Source: Arcicella rosea
GTDB lineage: Bacteria; Bacteroidota; Bacteroidia; Cytophagales; Spirosomataceae
DNA: 64,000 bases
NCBI RefSeq assembly: GCF_014204325.1
Contig: NZ_JACHKT010000011.1
Span: 62,001-126,000, forward strand
Direction of reading: 5' to 3'
A program made the translations under genes and the position numbers. The stretch's first letter is position 1. Each line of letters starts with the position of its first letter. Shown in pieces: positions 55,689 to 63,880 of the stretch. The notes beneath the pieces were generated by a model. It did no database searches and was not told where the DNA came from. It saw only the letters and a program-made list of their open reading frames with translations.

Positions 55689-56192
55689 ATGGCTGAAATA
55701 TCTGCATCCGACAAAAGCAATGGTTCAAAAAAGAGAAGTCATAAATTATCAACCAAGATAGATATGACTCCAATGGTAGATTTAGGTTTTCTACTCATCA
55801 CTTTTTTCATGCTTACCACTACCCTAGCCAAACCAGTGATTATGCAATTGAATATGCCTGACAATGATGACCTTGGACATACATCACCAGTGCGTTGTTC
55901 AGAATCTTTGAATGTTGTATTGGATGACCAAAATAAGGTTTTCTATTACCAAGGATTGGAATGTAATCCGAAAGTGAGCAGTACAGATTTCTCTGATAAA
56001 GGCATCAGAAAAGTATTGTTTGACTACAAACGTAGAATTGGCGACAACTTTACGGTGGTCATTAAATCAACCAACAAGGCAAAATATCGAAACATGATTG
56101 ATTTGTTAGATGAAATGAAAATCACTAATAACAAACGTTATGCTATCGTTAATATCACACCAGACGACGAAAAACTACTGAGTATTAAATAA
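55689..56192 (+). CDS. ExbD/TolR family protein
   Basis: A 167-residue energy-transducing protein with one N-terminal membrane helix (about 30-50). The essential membrane Asp is D31 in IDMTPMVDLGFLLI. The rest is the periplasmic ExbD domain. ExbD normally works with ExbB, which is not in this window. It is 55 bp upstream of the M56/TonB protein, in the same direction. Confidence 0.93.
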   Translation: MAEISASDKSNGSKKRSHKLSTKIDMTPMVDLGFLLITFFMLTTTLAKPVIMQLNMPDNDDLGHTSPVRCSESLNVVLDDQNKVFYYQGLECNPKVSSTDFSDKGIRKVLFDYKRRIGDNFTVVIKSTNKAKYRNMIDLLDEMKITNNKRYAIVNITPDDEKLLSIK

Positions 56193-56247
56193 TTACAAGT
56201 ACCCTTATTCTTTTATTAAGCTATCCGAAAACCAAATTTACGACACT

Positions 56248-58239
56248 ATGAATTGGCTAAGCTACCTCCTCCAAGTTAATTTGTATTTAATACTTTTTTA
56301 TGGTTTCTATCGACTGTTATTGCGAACAGAAACTTTTTTCAACCTCAATCGAGGCTACTTGGTGGCATCGGCTGCTTTGGCTTTTTTTGTACCATTGATG
56401 CAATCAGAATGGGTAAGAAGTTGGTTTGTTACTGAACAAGTATCCCAAACGTTTAATACTTTTTATTCGCCTGAAACTTTTTATGTGACAGTAAAAAGTG
56501 CCACAAAAGGAGGCTTAACTGTAGGCGATATGTTTGCGTTTGCGTATATCGTCGGTATCATTCTGGGAGTTTGTCGTTTCGGAGGAAATTTAGCCTACTT
56601 GGGTAAAATGATGAAGAAAAAAGTTTCGGGAGAAAATAACCAAAGAGCTTTTTCATTTTTCAATATGGTTTTTGTTAGTAAAGAGCTAAAAAATCGCTCT
56701 ACGATTATGAAACATGAATTTGTGCATATTCGTCAATTACATTCTGCCGACATCATGCTTTTTGAATTAATCGCTATTTTCAATTGGTTTAATCCGATAG
56801 TATATCTCTACAAAAGTTCTATCAAACAAATTCATGAATTTATAGCTGATGAAGTAGCAAGCCGACACGAAGCATCAAAAGCAGACTATGCCATGTTACT
56901 TTTTCAAGAACAATTTGGGGTACAGGCTATTCCATTAACGAATAATTTTTTCAATAAATCACTCTTAAAATTAAGAATAGATATGTTACAAAAACAACGT
57001 TCAACCCGAACAGCATTATTAAAATATGGACTAACTGCTCCTTTGTTCATGACAATGATTGTGGTTTCCTCGGCTACGTTAGCGAGTAAATCAATTGCTA
57101 AGATAGAAGACAGTATCTTTGATGTAAGTAAAACAGATATTTCTTCTGTAAGAATTTCTTCAACAAAATCTGCTCGCCAAGTTTTATCAGAAAATGGCAT
57201 TGATCTCTCTGACGCACTCATTATTAGTCCAGCTTTGGCAAAAGAATTATCAGAAGGTTCAACAAATGAACAAATGTTAAAGAAATCTCTTCAACGTGTT
57301 TTACTTTACCCTTCAATTGCATCAAGAAATTTAATTGTTGGTAAAGTACAGGTAGGTTTTACAGTTGCTCCATCTGGAAATATAGAAAATATTAAAGTTT
57401 TAGATGCCAAAGAAGAGCGTTCTATTTTAGCAGAAGAAGTAATCCGTTCATTAAATTCCATCAAAAAGTTAAAAGAAAGTGGTCAATCAGAAAATTTAAT
57501 GTTGGCTGTAAATTTCGGTTTAGAAGTAAAAAAGCAGAACGGAACACAAGAACTATTACTTAATGAACCAAGCAAAGAGTTCAAGGGATGGAAAAAGTTA
57601 GATGAAATAATTGTAATGGGCTACGCTAATTCAGAAGCTAAAACGATACAAAAAGACACTAGTGGTGTATTTAATGCAGTTGACCAACAAGCTGAATTCC
57701 CGGGAGGAATGGAGGCTTTTGTAAAGTATCTTCAAAATAATCTAAGATATCCTTTAGAAGCTCAAAATGCAAAAGCTTCAGGTAAAGTTTATGTTCAATT
57801 TGTTGTTACTAGAGACGGAAGTACAGCTAATTTTAGTGTTCTTAAAGGTGCTGGCTATGGCATGGACGAAGAGGCTATTAGGGTTTTAAAAAGTGTTCCT
57901 AAATGGGAAGCAGGTGAGCATAAGGGACAAAAAGTAAATAGTAGATTTACTGTTCCCATTAACTTTGTTTATAGTGATAAACAAACTGATGATAGTGAAG
58001 TGATAGAAAGAAGTACAGGTAAGGCTAGTATTATAATAAATAAGAAACCAGAAGAATGGAAGAATAAACCCCAACCCCTATACATTTTAGACGGAGTAGA
58101 AACCTCATCTTTCAAATTAGAGAAAATCGACCCAAATACTATTGAAAAAGTTGATGTTCTAAAAGATGAAAAAGCGTTAATTAAATACGGAGAAAAAGCA
58201 AAAAACGGCGTTATTATTATCACTTCCAAGAAAAAGTAA
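56248..58239 (+). CDS. M56 (BlaR1-like) metalloprotease with TonB- and plug-like C terminus
   Basis: A 663-residue membrane protease. Four hydrophobic segments lie in the first 280 residues. The zinc site is H156-E157-F158-V159-H160, with a second motif HEFIADEVA (196-204) giving the third ligand, as in BlaR1. After the last membrane segment (about 265-285) come a region of TonB-C-like character (about 360-430; GKVQVGFTVAPSGNIENIKV), a clear TonB C-terminal domain (about 478-575; FPGGMEAFVKYLQNNLRYP) and a short TonB-receptor plug-like end (about 605-660; PLYILDGVETSSF, KNGVIIITSKKK). Expected role: sense an envelope signal and cut BlaI. The TonB and plug parts are the unusual features. Confidence 0.9.
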   Translation: MNWLSYLLQVNLYLILFYGFYRLLLRTETFFNLNRGYLVASAALAFFVPLMQSEWVRSWFVTEQVSQTFNTFYSPETFYVTVKSATKGGLTVGDMFAFAYIVGIILGVCRFGGNLAYLGKMMKKKVSGENNQRAFSFFNMVFVSKELKNRSTIMKHEFVHIRQLHSADIMLFELIAIFNWFNPIVYLYKSSIKQIHEFIADEVASRHEASKADYAMLLFQEQFGVQAIPLTNNFFNKSLLKLRIDMLQKQRSTRTALLKYGLTAPLFMTMIVVSSATLASKSIAKIEDSIFDVSKTDISSVRISSTKSARQVLSENGIDLSDALIISPALAKELSEGSTNEQMLKKSLQRVLLYPSIASRNLIVGKVQVGFTVAPSGNIENIKVLDAKEERSILAEEVIRSLNSIKKLKESGQSENLMLAVNFGLEVKKQNGTQELLLNEPSKEFKGWKKLDEIIVMGYANSEAKTIQKDTSGVFNAVDQQAEFPGGMEAFVKYLQNNLRYPLEAQNAKASGKVYVQFVVTRDGSTANFSVLKGAGYGMDEEAIRVLKSVPKWEAGEHKGQKVNSRFTVPINFVYSDKQTDDSEVIERSTGKASIIINKKPEEWKNKPQPLYILDGVETSSFKLEKIDPNTIEKVDVLKDEKALIKYGEKAKNGVIIITSKKK

Positions 58240-58245
58240 TTCTCT

Positions 58246-58276
58246 TAAAAAGCCTCAACTAAGATTGAGGTTTTTT
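58246..58276 (+). terminator. Terminator of the M56 gene
   Basis: Stem CCTCAA (58253-58258) with TTGAGG (58265-58270), extended by A/T pairs, then six T. It starts 7 bp after the M56 stop and ends 13 bp before the next BlaI operator. Confidence 0.85.
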
Positions 58277-58287
58277 AAAAATCAAAT

Positions 58288-58305
58288 CAACTAAAAAATT
58301 AGTTC
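58288..58305. promoter_or_regulatory. BlaI operator ahead of tonB
   Basis: CAACTAAAAAATTAGTTC, core ACTA-N6-TAGT with the same spacing as the two sites ahead of blaI. It is a single copy, 22 bp before the tonB ATG and just after the M56 terminator. Confidence 0.65.
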
Positions 58306-58326
58306 AATATTCAAACACAAACAATC

Positions 58327-59163
58327 ATGGAAAATCAAACAGTAGTACACGAAGACGATACTTTGGAAGACATTGTTTTTCAAAACCGCAACAAAGCTTA
58401 TGGTGCTTATATTTTAAGAACCGATTATCAACGAGTAATCAAAATTGCCTTATTGGGAGGCATCGGTTTATTTTGTTTAGCAATTGGTACACCTATGATT
58501 TTAGCCAATATTAAGAATGAAGATAAAACTGAAGTAATAGCAGATGTTATTTTTTGCCAGCTTTCAGAACCACCCAAAGATATACCTATAGAGCCAAAAG
58601 TGACACCTCCACCACCGCAAGAGGAAGTTAAAGTACATAAAACAATTGCCTTTAACCAACCTGAAATTGTAGAAGACGATAAAGCAACTGAATTACCGCC
58701 CGACCAAGATGTACTTAATAATACCAATGCCCAGATTAGTTCAGTAACGCAAGAAGGAGAAATTGGAGAGATTCCAGTGGATGACCCTGATAAGTTTAAA
58801 ACAAGTGAAGGCACTGCACCCGTTGAAGTAAAAGTTGAAGAGGATATGGTTTTTATGGCGGTAGAGGTAGTACCTGAGTTTGTCGGAGGCAATTCGGCTT
58901 TGGCTAAATTTCTTCAAAAAAACTTACGTTACCCACGAAATGCGTCAGAAGTTGGAATTGGTGGAAAAGTGTACGTACAATTTATAGTGGGCAAAGATGG
59001 AAATATTTCAAGTATTGATATTTTGAAAGGTTTGGGCTTTGGTTGCGACGAAGAAGCACAAAGAGTAATTAAGTTAATGCCACGTTGGAATCCGGGCAAA
59101 CAATCTGGCAGAAATGTCTCCGTAAAATTTACTTTACCTATCGTTTTTCAACTCGACCAATAA
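58327..59163 (+). CDS. TonB family protein
   Basis: A 278-residue energy transducer. One membrane helix (about 36-58) after a short cytosolic N terminus; a proline-rich rod with PKVTPPPPQEEV (about 80-100); and a TonB C-terminal domain (about 180-278; FVGGNSALAKFLQKNLRYPRNA, GKVYVQFIVGKDGNI). It forms its own unit: a terminator lies before it and a BlaI-type operator 22 bp upstream. Its C-terminal domain is closely similar to that of the M56 protein, pointing to a shared origin. Confidence 0.94.
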   Translation: MENQTVVHEDDTLEDIVFQNRNKAYGAYILRTDYQRVIKIALLGGIGLFCLAIGTPMILANIKNEDKTEVIADVIFCQLSEPPKDIPIEPKVTPPPPQEEVKVHKTIAFNQPEIVEDDKATELPPDQDVLNNTNAQISSVTQEGEIGEIPVDDPDKFKTSEGTAPVEVKVEEDMVFMAVEVVPEFVGGNSALAKFLQKNLRYPRNASEVGIGGKVYVQFIVGKDGNISSIDILKGLGFGCDEEAQRVIKLMPRWNPGKQSGRNVSVKFTLPIVFQLDQ

Positions 59164-59391
59164 TCTGAGTGCAAATACTTAAATAGCATAAGAAAATAAA
59201 AATTGTTTTAGTAAAAAGTTTTGTTAAAATATAATTATTTCAATTTTATTTTAATTTAATCATTTGGTTGTTAGGATATTATAAAATATTTTTTTGAATA
59301 TTTGTGTTAACTTTGATTATGAGAATAATCAAAACATTCACTAGAATTATTTATAAAATAAAAATATTAATCTTAAAACCCAATTACGATT

Positions 59392-59694
59392 ATGGCTTTA
59401 ACGAAACAGTATTCAAAAAGTAAACCAGTATGTAAAGTAACTTTTGCACTTCCTGCTGAAACAGTAAATGGTGCAAAAAAAGTAAGTTTATTAGGTGATT
59501 TTAACGAATGGAATCCAACAGCATTGAAAAAACAAAAAGATGGTACTTTCAAAGCTTCTGTTGAATTAGAAGTTGGCAAAGAATTTGCTTTCCGTTATTT
59601 AGTTGATAACGATATTTGGTTGAATGATGAAGAAGCAGATAAATTTGTTCCAACGGGTGTTTCTTACGATGAAAACTCTGTTGTAGTACTTTAA
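59392..59694 (+). CDS. Stand-alone CBM48/isoamylase E-set protein
   Basis: A 100-residue protein that consists of a single glycogen-binding E-set domain (CBM48/AMPK-beta-like): KKVSLLGDFNEWNP, then a run to FRYLVDNDIWLNDEEA. The Trp residues of the carbohydrate site are present. It has no catalytic domain and no signal peptide, so it may tether another protein to glycogen. A -7 element TAACTTTG (59308-59315) lies upstream without a spaced TTTG. The gene is AT-flanked and has its own terminator. Confidence 0.9.
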   Translation: MALTKQYSKSKPVCKVTFALPAETVNGAKKVSLLGDFNEWNPTALKKQKDGTFKASVELEVGKEFAFRYLVDNDIWLNDEEADKFVPTGVSYDENSVVVL

Positions 59695-59697
59695 TTT

Positions 59698-59740
59698 AAA
59701 AGGCGATTGAAGAGAGCTCAACTTTCTTCAATCGCCTTTT
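59698..59740 (+). terminator. Terminator of the CBM48-like gene
   Basis: Near-perfect 16-bp stem AAAAGGCGATTGAAG (59698-59712) pairing with CTTCAATCGCCTTTT, ending in TTTT. It is 3 bp after the stop. Confidence 0.92.
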
Positions 59741-59828
59741 CTGATATTATAAACACTTTTGTACTGAAATTAGGGAAGTTGATTAATGTAATCCAAAGCC
59801 TAAATTCATTTCCTATCCACCGCTTCTA

Positions 59829-60938
59829 TTATACTTTTACTATCATTTTCTTCTCGTACATTATCCACAAAATTCCTAACCAAATCAGTACAAAAGTGAT
59901 TGCTCCTGCCAAAGAAGCATTCTTTGGCTCGCTAAAGAATGGCACAATAAAAGATTGATATAGCCAAGTAATAGAACTTACTTTTTCGCCATCGGGCATT
60001 TCTACTTTTATCATGTTCATAATTCTTGGAATTAAGCCTGATAAAAAGAAAACTGTAATGGCATTTACGCCATAAACGACAAAGGGTTTTGTCCAAGATT
60101 TATAGCCTTTTACATCTATCAACCAATAAAATCCTGCCAAGAAAAACATCGCCAAGCCAATCGTCCAAAGGGAATATGAGCTCGTCCACAAAGATTTGTT
60201 GATGGGAAAACCTGCGGCATCCCAAGCCCAAGCCAATGCCAAAGCGATACTTCCATAAAAATAAATGTAAAGTATTCGTTCAGAAACACTTTTATCGTTG
60301 CGTTGTAGCCAAGTACCCACCAAAACTCCCGCTAAACCGTTGGCGATGGCTGGCAAAGTACTGAGAATACCTTCGGGGTCCCAAACTTTTACGGCTTTGT
60401 ACAAATGCGGTACGCCCAACAATAATCTGTCTAAGTACGCTCCTAAATTATGTTCGGGTTCAAGATTCGCTGCACCAGCGTCTGGAACTGGCATGAAAGT
60501 CATTAACAACCAATAACCAATTAATAATGAAGCAAAAATGATTTGTTGCGTACGCTGTTTTGTCATGAGGAAAACGATAGAACTTACTAAAAAAACGAGA
60601 GCAATTCTTTGTAAAACGCCCGGAATTCTGACGATAGAAAAATCAAATTTTGGAAAAAGCGAAAGAAAAATACCCAGAGCAAAGAGTTTAATACTTCTTT
60701 CGATAATCTTTAAAATGGTTTTGCGGTCTGCTACTTTTCCTTGAAAAGCGAAGGAAATTGAAACGCCTACGATAAAAAGGAAAAATGGAAAGACTAAATC
60801 TGTTGGTGTACAACCATTCCATTCAGCGTGTTCGAGTGGGGCATAAATATGCCCCCAATCGCCCGGATTATTGACCAAAATCATCATGGCGACCGTCAAG
60901 CCACGAAAAACATCTAAGGAAAGTAAGCGTTGTTTCAT
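59829..60938 (-). CDS. HGSNAT-like membrane acyltransferase
   Basis: A membrane protein of about 370 residues with some ten hydrophobic segments. It begins MKQRLLSLDVFRGLTVAMM and has NNPGDWGHIYAPLEHAEWNG and PTDLVFPFFLFIVGVSISFA, the signatures of the heparan-alpha-glucosaminide N-acetyltransferase-like family (NagX in other bacteria). It may transfer acetyl groups to amino sugars across the membrane. ATG 60938 is the start; the frame runs back to ATG 61013, but that stretch is a heptamer array (60945-60986) and would place an odd hydrophilic tail before the first helix. Confidence 0.9.
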   Translation of the reverse strand: MKQRLLSLDVFRGLTVAMMILVNNPGDWGHIYAPLEHAEWNGCTPTDLVFPFFLFIVGVSISFAFQGKVADRKTILKIIERSIKLFALGIFLSLFPKFDFSIVRIPGVLQRIALVFLVSSIVFLMTKQRTQQIIFASLLIGYWLLMTFMPVPDAGAANLEPEHNLGAYLDRLLLGVPHLYKAVKVWDPEGILSTLPAIANGLAGVLVGTWLQRNDKSVSERILYIYFYGSIALALAWAWDAAGFPINKSLWTSSYSLWTIGLAMFFLAGFYWLIDVKGYKSWTKPFVVYGVNAITVFFLSGLIPRIMNMIKVEMPDGEKVSSITWLYQSFIVPFFSEPKNASLAGAITFVLIWLGILWIMYEKKMIVKV

Positions 60939-60944
60939 TTTTTT

Positions 60945-61056
60945 AGCTGTGAGATTTGAGCTACGAGCTGTGAGCTTTGAGTTTTTCTTTAAAACAAGTC
61001 TGAAATCCGACATCTGAAAGCTGATAGCTCAAAGCTCACAACTCAAATCTACAATC
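60945..61056. repeat. Two facing heptamer arrays (inverted)
   Basis: Left array 60945-60986: AGCTGTG, AGATTTG, AGCTACG, AGCTGTG, AGCTTTG, AGTTTTT. Right array 61015-61056 holds the opposite-strand words TGAAAGC, TGATAGC, TCAAAGC, TCACAAC, TCAAATC, TACAATC. The 13-bp stretch 60969-60981 is the exact complement of 61028-61040. The array spans the gap between two minus-strand genes and reaches the stop codon of the hydrolase. Confidence 0.88.
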
Positions 61057-62005
61057 TATCCACAAATTTCACAACCGCCTCTATCATGCCTTTTGAAAGA
61101 GGTAAATCTGGATTGGTATAAGTTTCGATATTTTCGGCTCGGTCGGCTGGGGCATCTTTCAAGACATGGTTCATCCCGTTAATCAATAACAATTTAGCTT
61201 TGGGCTGTGCCGCCGCCAACAATTTACCTTCGTTTTCACTTACTTGAATATCCGTTGTGCCTTGAATAATGAGTGTTTTTGCTTTTACTTTTTTGATTTC
61301 CTCAGCAGGTACATATTTCAACCAAGAAATCATGTAAGGCTGAATACTTGGACGAAAAAGCATGATAATCGCCATGTTTTGCATTAATTTCGGTAATGTT
61401 TCTCCTTTTTTGAGTTTATCCAAATTCCGTTTTACTTCATTCTTCACTGAATCTGGCAAAGGCTGTTGAGCCATTTGTTCATTCAAAATTTCATCAATAC
61501 CACGAGCTGGTCCAGCCAAAGAAATGTAGCCATCCACAGGTGATTTTTGAACGGCAACCATACTTAATAATGAGCCTTCAGAATGACCTAAAACGGTAAT
61601 TTTTGAAAAACGATTACTCTTTTTCAAGGTATCAATCCACTGCTGAACATCTTGAATGTAAGTTTCAAAAGTCAAATCGCTTTCTTTCATCATCGAAGAC
61701 GCACTTTTGCCAACGCCTCTTTTGTCGTAACGCAAAGAAGCGATGCCATTCTTTGCCAAACCTTCTGCCAAAAGTTGATAAGATTTTGCCGTTACATTCA
61801 GTGAACTATTACCATTGCGGTCTGTCGGCCCAGAACCTGCTACGATTAATACAACAGGTACTTTTTTAGTGCTGTTAGGCATTAACAAAGTGCCATCCAA
61901 AACGCCTTTACTTTGTTTGAGTACTACATTTTCTTCATGAGTTTGGGCAAAAATTGGATTCAACAAAGAGCAAAAAGAAAGGAAAATAAAAAGAGTAGTT
62001 TTCAT
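61049..62005 (-). CDS. Exported alpha/beta hydrolase
   Basis: A 318-residue exported hydrolase. The signal peptide MKTTLFIFLSFCSLLN ends IFAQ. The fold shows GSGPTDRNGN, YDKRGVGKS, the nucleophile Ser in GHSEGSLLS, a late Asp in QGTTDIQV and His in NGMNHVLKD. This is the acyl-peptidase/dienelactone-like subgroup found in Bacteroidota. Substrate unknown. Its 3' end lies in a repeat array. Confidence 0.9.
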   Translation of the reverse strand: MKTTLFIFLSFCSLLNPIFAQTHEENVVLKQSKGVLDGTLLMPNSTKKVPVVLIVAGSGPTDRNGNSSLNVTAKSYQLLAEGLAKNGIASLRYDKRGVGKSASSMMKESDLTFETYIQDVQQWIDTLKKSNRFSKITVLGHSEGSLLSMVAVQKSPVDGYISLAGPARGIDEILNEQMAQQPLPDSVKNEVKRNLDKLKKGETLPKLMQNMAIIMLFRPSIQPYMISWLKYVPAEEIKKVKAKTLIIQGTTDIQVSENEGKLLAAAQPKAKLLLINGMNHVLKDAPADRAENIETYTNPDLPLSKGMIEAVVKFVDRL

Positions 62006-62117
62006 TGTGTTTATTTTTGGGGGCTAAAGCATTCTTGGTGAGCCATCACGGCATTTCAAAAATAAATTGTCGTAATTTTGAATGCTGTTCAAAGATGCAA
62101 ATTATCCACAAAATCTA

Positions 62118-62837
62118 ATGTCAAAAAGTATAAACGGTTTTCAATTCAAGCAATTTATGATTCATCAAGACCAAACGGCGATGAAAGTAAGTACCGACGC
62201 TTGTATTTTGGGAGCTTATACTTCACTTGAAAATACTACAAAAGTATTGGACATCGGCACTGGTACTGGACTGATAGCACTTATGCTGGCACAACGTTCT
62301 GAGGCAAAAATCTCTGCCGTTGAATTAGACGAGAAGGCTTATCAACAAGCGGTTGAAAATGTTCAGAACAGTATTTTCAAAGAGCAAATCACGGTTTTTC
62401 ATCAAAGTATTCAGGATTTTGCCGAAAACAATAAAGATTTGTCTTTCGAGTTAATCGTCAGTAATCCGCCTTTTTTTCAGAATCATTTAAAATCAGTTCA
62501 AGAAAATAGAAATAAGGCATTACACACAGATACACTTTCGTTTGAAGATTTGTTGGCTTCGGTGATGGCACTATTATCGACCGAGGGGCGTTTTGTGGTT
62601 TTACTTCCAGCTTATGAAAGTACAGTATTGGAAAATTTAGCCTTGCAAAAAGGACTTTATCCCAACAAAAAATTACTGATAAGACACCGAGATGGCTCGA
62701 AAATATTAAGAATTATTACGACCTTTGGGTTTGCTGAACAAGAAACGATTCAAGAGGACTTACTCATTCGTAAACTTGACGAAAGCTATACAACACAATT
62801 TGCAACACTCTTAAAAGAGTATTATTTAATTTTTTAA
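62118..62837 (+). CDS. trmN6: tRNA1(Val) A37 N6-methyltransferase
   Basis: Methylates A37 of tRNA1(Val). The 239-residue protein starts at ATG 62118 (MSKSINGFQFKQF). The SAM site is VLDIGTGTGLIALML, and the catalytic motif is NPPF in IVSNPPFF. The frame also opens at ATG 62082, but a -7 element TAATTTTG (62073-62080) ends two bases before that codon, so transcription would begin after it, which supports the downstream start. Confidence 0.92.
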   Translation: MSKSINGFQFKQFMIHQDQTAMKVSTDACILGAYTSLENTTKVLDIGTGTGLIALMLAQRSEAKISAVELDEKAYQQAVENVQNSIFKEQITVFHQSIQDFAENNKDLSFELIVSNPPFFQNHLKSVQENRNKALHTDTLSFEDLLASVMALLSTEGRFVVLLPAYESTVLENLALQKGLYPNKKLLIRHRDGSKILRIITTFGFAEQETIQEDLLIRKLDESYTTQFATLLKEYYLIF

Positions 62838-62845
62838 GCTGTAAA

Positions 62846-62862
62846 ACGGGATTCTATCCCGT
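62846..62862 (+). repeat. Short hairpin between trmN6 and glycosyltransferase
   Basis: ACGGGA and TCCCGT pair across a 5-nt loop. No T-run follows. The downstream gene starts 18 bp later, so this may modulate its translation. Confidence 0.5.
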
Positions 62863-62879
62863 AAATATATCATCACATC

Positions 62880-63830
62880 ATGTTAGATATTTCTGTTATC
62901 ATTCCCCTTTACAACGAAGAAGAATCATTGCCCGAACTTTGTTCTTGGATAGAAAAAGTAATGAAAACGCATCATTACAGCTACGAAGTAATCTTTGTAA
63001 ACGACGGTAGCCGAGATAATTCTTGGCAAGTGGTGAAGGATTTATCCAGCAAAAATACTTTTGTAAAAGGGATTTCTTTCAGCAGAAATTACGGAAAATC
63101 AGCGGCTTTGCACGTAGGTTTTAAAGAAGCCAGAGGAAAAGTAGTCATTACGATGGACGCTGATTTGCAGGACAGTCCAGAAGAAATTCCTGAATTATAC
63201 CGCATGATTACGGAAGATAATTACGATTTGGTTTCGGGCTGGAAACAAAAACGCTTCGACCCAATCACAAAAACCATTCCTACCAAATTATACAATGCAG
63301 CTACTCGCTCAATGTCGGGCGTATATTTGAATGATTTCAATTGCGGACTCAAAGCTTATAAAAATGAAGTAATTAAATCTATTACGCTTTATGGCGAAAT
63401 GCACCGCTATATTCCTGTACAGGCAAAATGGAATGGCTACGATAAAATTGGCGAGAAAGTAGTACAGCACCAAGCCAGAAAATACGGGACAACCAAGTTT
63501 GGCATTGAACGCTTTTTGTACGGTTTTTTAGATTTACTTTCTATTACTTTCGTACAGAAATTTGGTAAAAGACCAATGCACCTTTTTGGTGGTTTTGGGA
63601 TTTTGTTTTTCTTGATTGGAAGCTTTATTACGATTTACTTAATTGGCGATAAAATTTACGCCATTGCCAACCATATAAAATTTAGAAACGTAACCGACAA
63701 TCCGCTTTTCTTTATGGCTTTGGTAGCCATTATTATCGGCGTACAATTATTTGTAGCAGGTTTTATTGGTGAATTAATGACCAGAAATTCTGAGAAGACT
63801 ACGGATTATCAGATTAGGGAGAAGGTATAG
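62880..63830 (+). CDS. Family 2 glycosyltransferase (DPM/GtrB-like)
   Basis: A 316-residue polyprenyl-phosphate glycosyltransferase. The GT-A domain (about 1-235) begins ISVIIPLYNEEESLPEL, with the nucleotide-sugar motif FVNDGSRDNSW, a DAD motif in TMDADLQDSPEE and FNCGLKAY later. Two C-terminal membrane helices (about 240-262 and 275-300) match the GtrB type that loads a sugar on undecaprenyl phosphate at the inner face. The sugar is unknown. A perfect 36-bp palindrome ends the transcript. Confidence 0.93.
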   Translation: MLDISVIIPLYNEEESLPELCSWIEKVMKTHHYSYEVIFVNDGSRDNSWQVVKDLSSKNTFVKGISFSRNYGKSAALHVGFKEARGKVVITMDADLQDSPEEIPELYRMITEDNYDLVSGWKQKRFDPITKTIPTKLYNAATRSMSGVYLNDFNCGLKAYKNEVIKSITLYGEMHRYIPVQAKWNGYDKIGEKVVQHQARKYGTTKFGIERFLYGFLDLLSITFVQKFGKRPMHLFGGFGILFFLIGSFITIYLIGDKIYAIANHIKFRNVTDNPLFFMALVAIIIGVQLFVAGFIGELMTRNSEKTTDYQIREKV

Positions 63831-63840
63831 GGATGTTATT

Positions 63841-63880
63841 TTCATTAGGAACGGGTTTAAACCCGTTCCTAATGAATTTT
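63841..63880 (+). terminator. Terminator, perfect 36-bp palindrome
   Basis: TTCATTAGGAACGGGTTT (63841-63858) is followed at once by its full complement (63859-63876) and TTTT. It starts 10 bp after the glycosyltransferase stop. The remaining 120 bp to the window end show no gene. Confidence 0.9.

Noticed and set aside
55010-58239. Beta-lactam resistance locus (blaR1-blaI)
   Set aside because: No beta-lactamase or penicillin-binding domain is present; the linked genes are ExbD and TonB.
59707-59958. 83-codon plus-strand frame after the CBM48-like gene
   Set aside because: It begins in the terminator stem and runs into the acyltransferase gene on the opposite strand.
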